A stretch of DNA of 36,843 bases from a bacterium (GTDB lineage Bacteria > Bacillota_I > Bacilli_A > Izemoplasmatales > UBA1188): assembly GCA_017960565.1 (NCBI GenBank), contig JAGCYY010000002.1:1-36843 (forward strand). Reading direction: 5' to 3'. Position numbers and translations under genes: made by a program. The notes below the pieces were generated by a model. It made no database searches. It was not told where the DNA came from and was given only the letters and a program-made list of their open reading frames with translations. This document shows, in pieces, positions 34,232 to 36,843 of the stretch (the stretch's first letter is position 1; each line of letters begins with the position of its first letter).

Positions 34232-35542
34232 TTACAAGACCTCTATTATTTCTCCAAAGAGATCATATTCTTCTGAACCAATGATTTTTACATTTACTAT
34301 ATCACCAAGCTTGATATCATTTTCAAAAGGACATGTGGCAACAATTTCACCATCAACGTCATCAGGGGCAAACATATAGTTTCTTACACTATATGTGTAT
34401 GATTCCTCGTCATAAAAATCAACGATACATTTATATATATTATTTATTAATTTTTGTTTTTCTTCTTTCGCAATTTTCTCTTGAGTCTTCATTAAAATAT
34501 CATATCTTTTTTTAGATATAAAACCAGGGACTCTATGTTTCATATCATATGATAAAGTATTTTCTTCTCTTGAGTAGATAAAAGCACCCATATGAAAGAA
34601 TCTTGCTTCTTTGATATATTCTATTAGTTCAAAGAAATCTTTTTTAGTTTCATAAGGAAAACCTACCATCATAGTTGTCCTTATAACGGCATCTGAGATT
34701 TCTCTTTTTATTTTCTTAATAAGCTCAAGAGATGATTCTTTTGTAGAATGTCTATTCATAAGCTTCAATATTTTATTTGAAGCGTGTTGAAGTGGAATAT
34801 CAAAATAAGATGCGATATTATCGTGGGTCTTGATGCATTCAATTAATTCATCAGTCACAGTTTCAGGGTAGATATAGAATAATCTTATTAAGAATATGCC
34901 ATCAATTTTGCTTAAGTTTTCAAGCAGTTCAGTAAGCATCAATTTATGATAATTATCTACGCCATATTTTGATGTATCTTGAGCGATGAGATTTATTTCT
35001 TTTGCACCACGTAGAACAAGTAGTTTTACTTCTTCTAATATATCATTCATATCTCTTGAGACATATTTTCCCCTTATTAGAGGAATAGCACAGAATGAGC
35101 AGTTATTGTTGCAGCCATCTGCGATACGAACATATGGGGTATATAATGAAGAGATAAGAACTCTATTATTGAATGACATTTCAAGATTATTATTATAATC
35201 AAAAAGGTGACTCACAAGTTCACCAAATTTTGGATATTCGTGTATTGATATTACTAGATCTATGTTTGGAAATGTTTTTATTAAGAATTCTTTATATCTT
35301 TCAGCAAGACAGCCACAAACGATGAGTTTTTGGTTTTCTTTCTTTTCATTTAACACTCTTTTTATTTCGTCAAGAGCTTCTATTTTTGCACTATCTATAA
35401 AGCCACAAGTATTGATTATGATAAGGTCAGCATCATCTTGATCTAAAGTTATGGAAAAATTATCCTTAGTTAGCATACCTAAGATCATTTCAGAGTCGAT
35501 TTGATTCTTACTGCAACCAAGTGAAATCATTCCTACTTTCAT
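34232..35542 (-). CDS. rimO: Ribosomal protein S12 methylthiotransferase RimO
   Basis: RimO adds a methylthio group to an aspartate of ribosomal protein S12. The 436-residue protein has the N-terminal UPF0004 domain with cluster cysteines in ISLGCSKNQIDSE (Cys10), NTCGFID and VCGCLAERY. A radical-SAM core carries CNNNCSFC (CxxxCxxC), and a C-terminal TRAM domain (about 370-436) follows. The SLGCSKN start identifies RimO and not MiaB. It begins 1 bp after the degV stop, with an AAGGAAG site inside degV. Confidence 0.95.
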   Translation of the reverse strand: MKVGMISLGCSKNQIDSEMILGMLTKDNFSITLDQDDADLIIINTCGFIDSAKIEALDEIKRVLNEKKENQKLIVCGCLAERYKEFLIKTFPNIDLVISIHEYPKFGELVSHLFDYNNNLEMSFNNRVLISSLYTPYVRIADGCNNNCSFCAIPLIRGKYVSRDMNDILEEVKLLVLRGAKEINLIAQDTSKYGVDNYHKLMLTELLENLSKIDGIFLIRLFYIYPETVTDELIECIKTHDNIASYFDIPLQHASNKILKLMNRHSTKESSLELIKKIKREISDAVIRTTMMVGFPYETKKDFFELIEYIKEARFFHMGAFIYSREENTLSYDMKHRVPGFISKKRYDILMKTQEKIAKEEKQKLINNIYKCIVDFYDEESYTYSVRNYMFAPDDVDGEIVATCPFENDIKLGDIVNVKIIGSEEYDLFGEIIEVL

Positions 35543-35543
35543 T

Positions 35544-36449
35544 TTATTTTTTCTTCCTTTCTTTTGTGACTGTTTCCTTTTTCTTTTTAGGTTTTACCAT
35601 ATATAATAAACCTATTGTACCTGGACCGCAGTGTGAACCAATTACGGAACCTGCATTGGTATTATAGATATGTTTGAAACCAGTTGTTTCTTCTAGTAAA
35701 GCTATTATATAATTCGCTGCTGAATCTGAACAAAAATGTGTAACCATCATATATTCAAGATCACAATCTTTGATTTCTTTCATCATATCAGTATAGATTG
35801 TCTTAATCGCAACATTTATATTTCCTATAGGTTTTTTGCCAACTAATAATTTACCATTTGATACAACAATTATTGGTTTGATTGAGAATATTTTTACGAT
35901 GAAACCAGTTAATGCGCTGCATCTACCACCTTTTACCATATAATCTGTAGTATCTATACAGAATGATGCATGAATGTTAGGCGTAATTTCTGTATTAACT
36001 TTTTCTTCTATTTCTTGTCTTGTAAGACCTTGATTAATAAAATCTCTAATCTTTAATAATACAAGACCAGTAGCGCTTGATAAATTGTTTGAATCGATAA
36101 TAGTAACTAAATCAGGATTCTTACAAGAATCTTTAGCAATTAGAACTGATTGATATGCACTAGAGAGTTTAGAACCGATTCCAGAAAAAATAATTTCATA
36201 TCCTTTATCAATATAATCATTAAAAACTTCCTCATATTTACCAGGACCAATACAGCTAGTTTGTGGAAGTTTACCATTTTTCTTAACTTTTTCTATAATA
36301 TCTTGTTGATGGATATTGATACCATCATAATATGTTGTTTCATCACCATCAAAAGAAACGACTAAAGGAATGACTTCAAGGTCTAATTCTTTTATAAGTT
36401 CTTTTGTTAAGTCAACTGTTGAATCAGTAATTAGTTTTATTTTGGACAT
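35544..36449 (-). CDS. DegV family fatty-acid-binding protein
   Basis: DegV/FakB proteins hold a fatty acid that FakA phosphorylates for lipid synthesis. This protein has the N-terminal KLITDSTVDL, the TSCIGPGKYEEVF loop that binds the carboxylate, the GGRCSALTGF segment, and GSHCGPGTIGLLY near the end. The last 20 residues are strongly basic (KPKKKKETVTKERKKK). ATG 36447-36449 is preferred because GGAGG (36458-36462) precedes it by 8 nt. The upstream in-frame ATG at 36465-36467 would put the ribosome site inside the gene. This gives 301 residues. No fakA is visible here. Confidence 0.9.
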   Translation of the reverse strand: MSKIKLITDSTVDLTKELIKELDLEVIPLVVSFDGDETTYYDGINIHQQDIIEKVKKNGKLPQTSCIGPGKYEEVFNDYIDKGYEIIFSGIGSKLSSAYQSVLIAKDSCKNPDLVTIIDSNNLSSATGLVLLKIRDFINQGLTRQEIEEKVNTEITPNIHASFCIDTTDYMVKGGRCSALTGFIVKIFSIKPIIVVSNGKLLVGKKPIGNINVAIKTIYTDMMKEIKDCDLEYMMVTHFCSDSAANYIIALLEETTGFKHIYNTNAGSVIGSHCGPGTIGLLYMVKPKKKKETVTKERKKK

Positions 36450-36478
36450 AAATAAAACCTCCGCCATATTCTTGTATT

Positions 36479-36484
36479 ATTATA
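36479..36484 (-). promoter_or_regulatory. -10 element of the degV operon promoter
   Basis: A perfect TATAAT on the minus strand lies 29 bp upstream of the preferred degV start. The -35 is weak (TTTATT at 36502-36507 with a 17-bp spacer). The insertion sequence begins only some 50 bp further upstream. Confidence 0.5.
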
Positions 36485-36540
36485 ATCTATATAGGCCAAT
36501 AAATAAAGTGTTTTTTGCTTAAAATGCAATATGTATATGT

Positions 36541-36843
36541 TTAACAAGTGATAATGTCTTAAATGTACACAAGGGAAAATGTCCCAAACTAAATTAATTA
36601 TTAAATAGATAGAATGTAGTCATATCTTCCATCCATTAATAAGCGATTATGTCCTCATGATATAATTTTATTACGGGGGAATAAAGCACATGAAAAGGAT
36701 AAAATTAAAAATGAATGAAAAACTAAAATATGAAGTAATAAAAGATTTAATAGATCACAAAGATTCAAATGGTAAAATATCTACCAATAGAAAAAGAAAG
36801 GCCAGCCTAAAACTAAATATATCAATAAGACAAGTTAATAGAC
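36541..36843 (+). mobile_element. Left end of an insertion sequence (partial)
   Basis: From about 36541 the sequence has repeated ATGTC-type motifs (36554-36558, 36579-36583, 36649-36653), the last two reading ATGTCC, followed by a promoter-like TATAAT (36661-36666) and the start of a transposase-like gene. Non-coding leaders with repeated ATGTC motifs are, as I recall, seen in ISNCY/IS1202-like elements, where they probably bind transposase. The exact left boundary, target duplication and right end cannot be seen. Confidence 0.5.
36690..36843 (+). CDS. Transposase N-terminus, ISNCY/IS1202-like (partial, runs off right edge)
   Basis: 51 codons are visible from ATG 36690-36692, preceded by a GGGGGA site (36675-36680). 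The peptide begins MKRIKLKMNEKLKYEVIKDL, and the following KRKASLKLNISIRQVNR reads as a helix-turn-helix, the usual opening of ISNCY-type transposases (kYEVIKKLvd then KkrAAlkL.cs.RqinR in the family). The DDE catalytic domain would lie beyond the edge. Some other helix-turn-helix transposase is possible. The reading frame is intact in what is visible. Confidence 0.6.
   Translation, partial: MKRIKLKMNEKLKYEVIKDLIDHKDSNGKISTNRKRKASLKLNISIRQVNR

Noticed and set aside
34232-35542. tRNA methylthiotransferase MiaB
   Set aside because: The SLGCSKN N-terminal motif and the length point to RimO.
36450-36467. DegV start at the upstream ATG 36465-36467
   Set aside because: The GGAGG site lies inside that extension and is correctly spaced for ATG 36447-36449, which also gives the usual DegV N-terminus.

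Overview
The window is AT-rich bacterial chromosome from a low-GC Bacillota, class Bacilli or a near relative (Erysipelotrichia, or an uncultured Mollicutes-adjacent gut lineage). The evidence is the dnaB-dnaI primosome pair, a CcpA-like LacI regulator, an Spx protein, a PepV dipeptidase, an AgrC/LytTR-type two-component system, a T-box leader, GGAGG ribosome-binding sites and permuted GH3 enzymes. TGA is used as a stop (for example in the ATGA overlaps at 3823-3826, 19678-19681 and 21754-21757), so this is not a mycoplasma with the recoded UGA. The species cannot be named from the sequence alone.

Layout. (1) 1-1122, minus strand: the 5' part of a lipoprotein gene that runs off the left edge. 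The product has a lipobox, 15 collagen-like Gly-X-Y triplets and then the start of a GH3 C-type domain. Its 373-bp upstream region carries two pairs of direct repeats with a 20-21 bp period. (2) 1123-3116, minus: a GHKL sensor kinase and a LytTR response regulator, overlapping by one base. (3) 3215-18247, minus: a nearly gapless housekeeping cluster. In transcription order it is ccpA-like, tyrS, pepV, trmB, coaX-like, polA, an mutM-coaE fusion, a small unknown gene, dnaB, dnaI, thrS, then after a terminator rsuA, a DNPH1-like hydrolase and yggS. Several of these genes lie in the same part of the Bacillus chromosome. (4) 18380-25515, minus: spx, a NahK-like sugar kinase, then the full aspartate-to-threonine pathway thrC-thrB-hom-asd-lysC. 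(5) 25655-33010, plus: pepF, a Na/Pi cotransporter, a tryptophan T-box leader with trpS, and a cytoplasmic permuted GH3 beta-glucosidase. (6) 33220-36449, minus: degV, rimO and a DUF368 (PopT-like) membrane protein. (7) From about 36541 to the right edge: what looks like the left end of an insertion sequence with the start of its transposase.

How the genes work together. Most of the window is core metabolism and information processing: replication and repair (polA, mutM, dnaB, dnaI), three aminoacyl-tRNA synthetases, rRNA, tRNA and ribosomal protein modification, CoA synthesis and threonine synthesis from aspartate. Accessory content is limited to the left edge (surface GH3 lipoprotein and its neighbouring two-component system), the GH3 gene at 30.5 kb and the insertion sequence at the right edge. 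The most unusual items are the collagen-repeat GH3 lipoprotein beside a LytTR system with helically phased upstream repeats, the MutM-CoaE single-chain fusion, the Spx protein with an added Cys/His cluster, and a DnaI that has lost the expected zinc cysteines. I did not find a convincing unknown defence or mobile system in this window.
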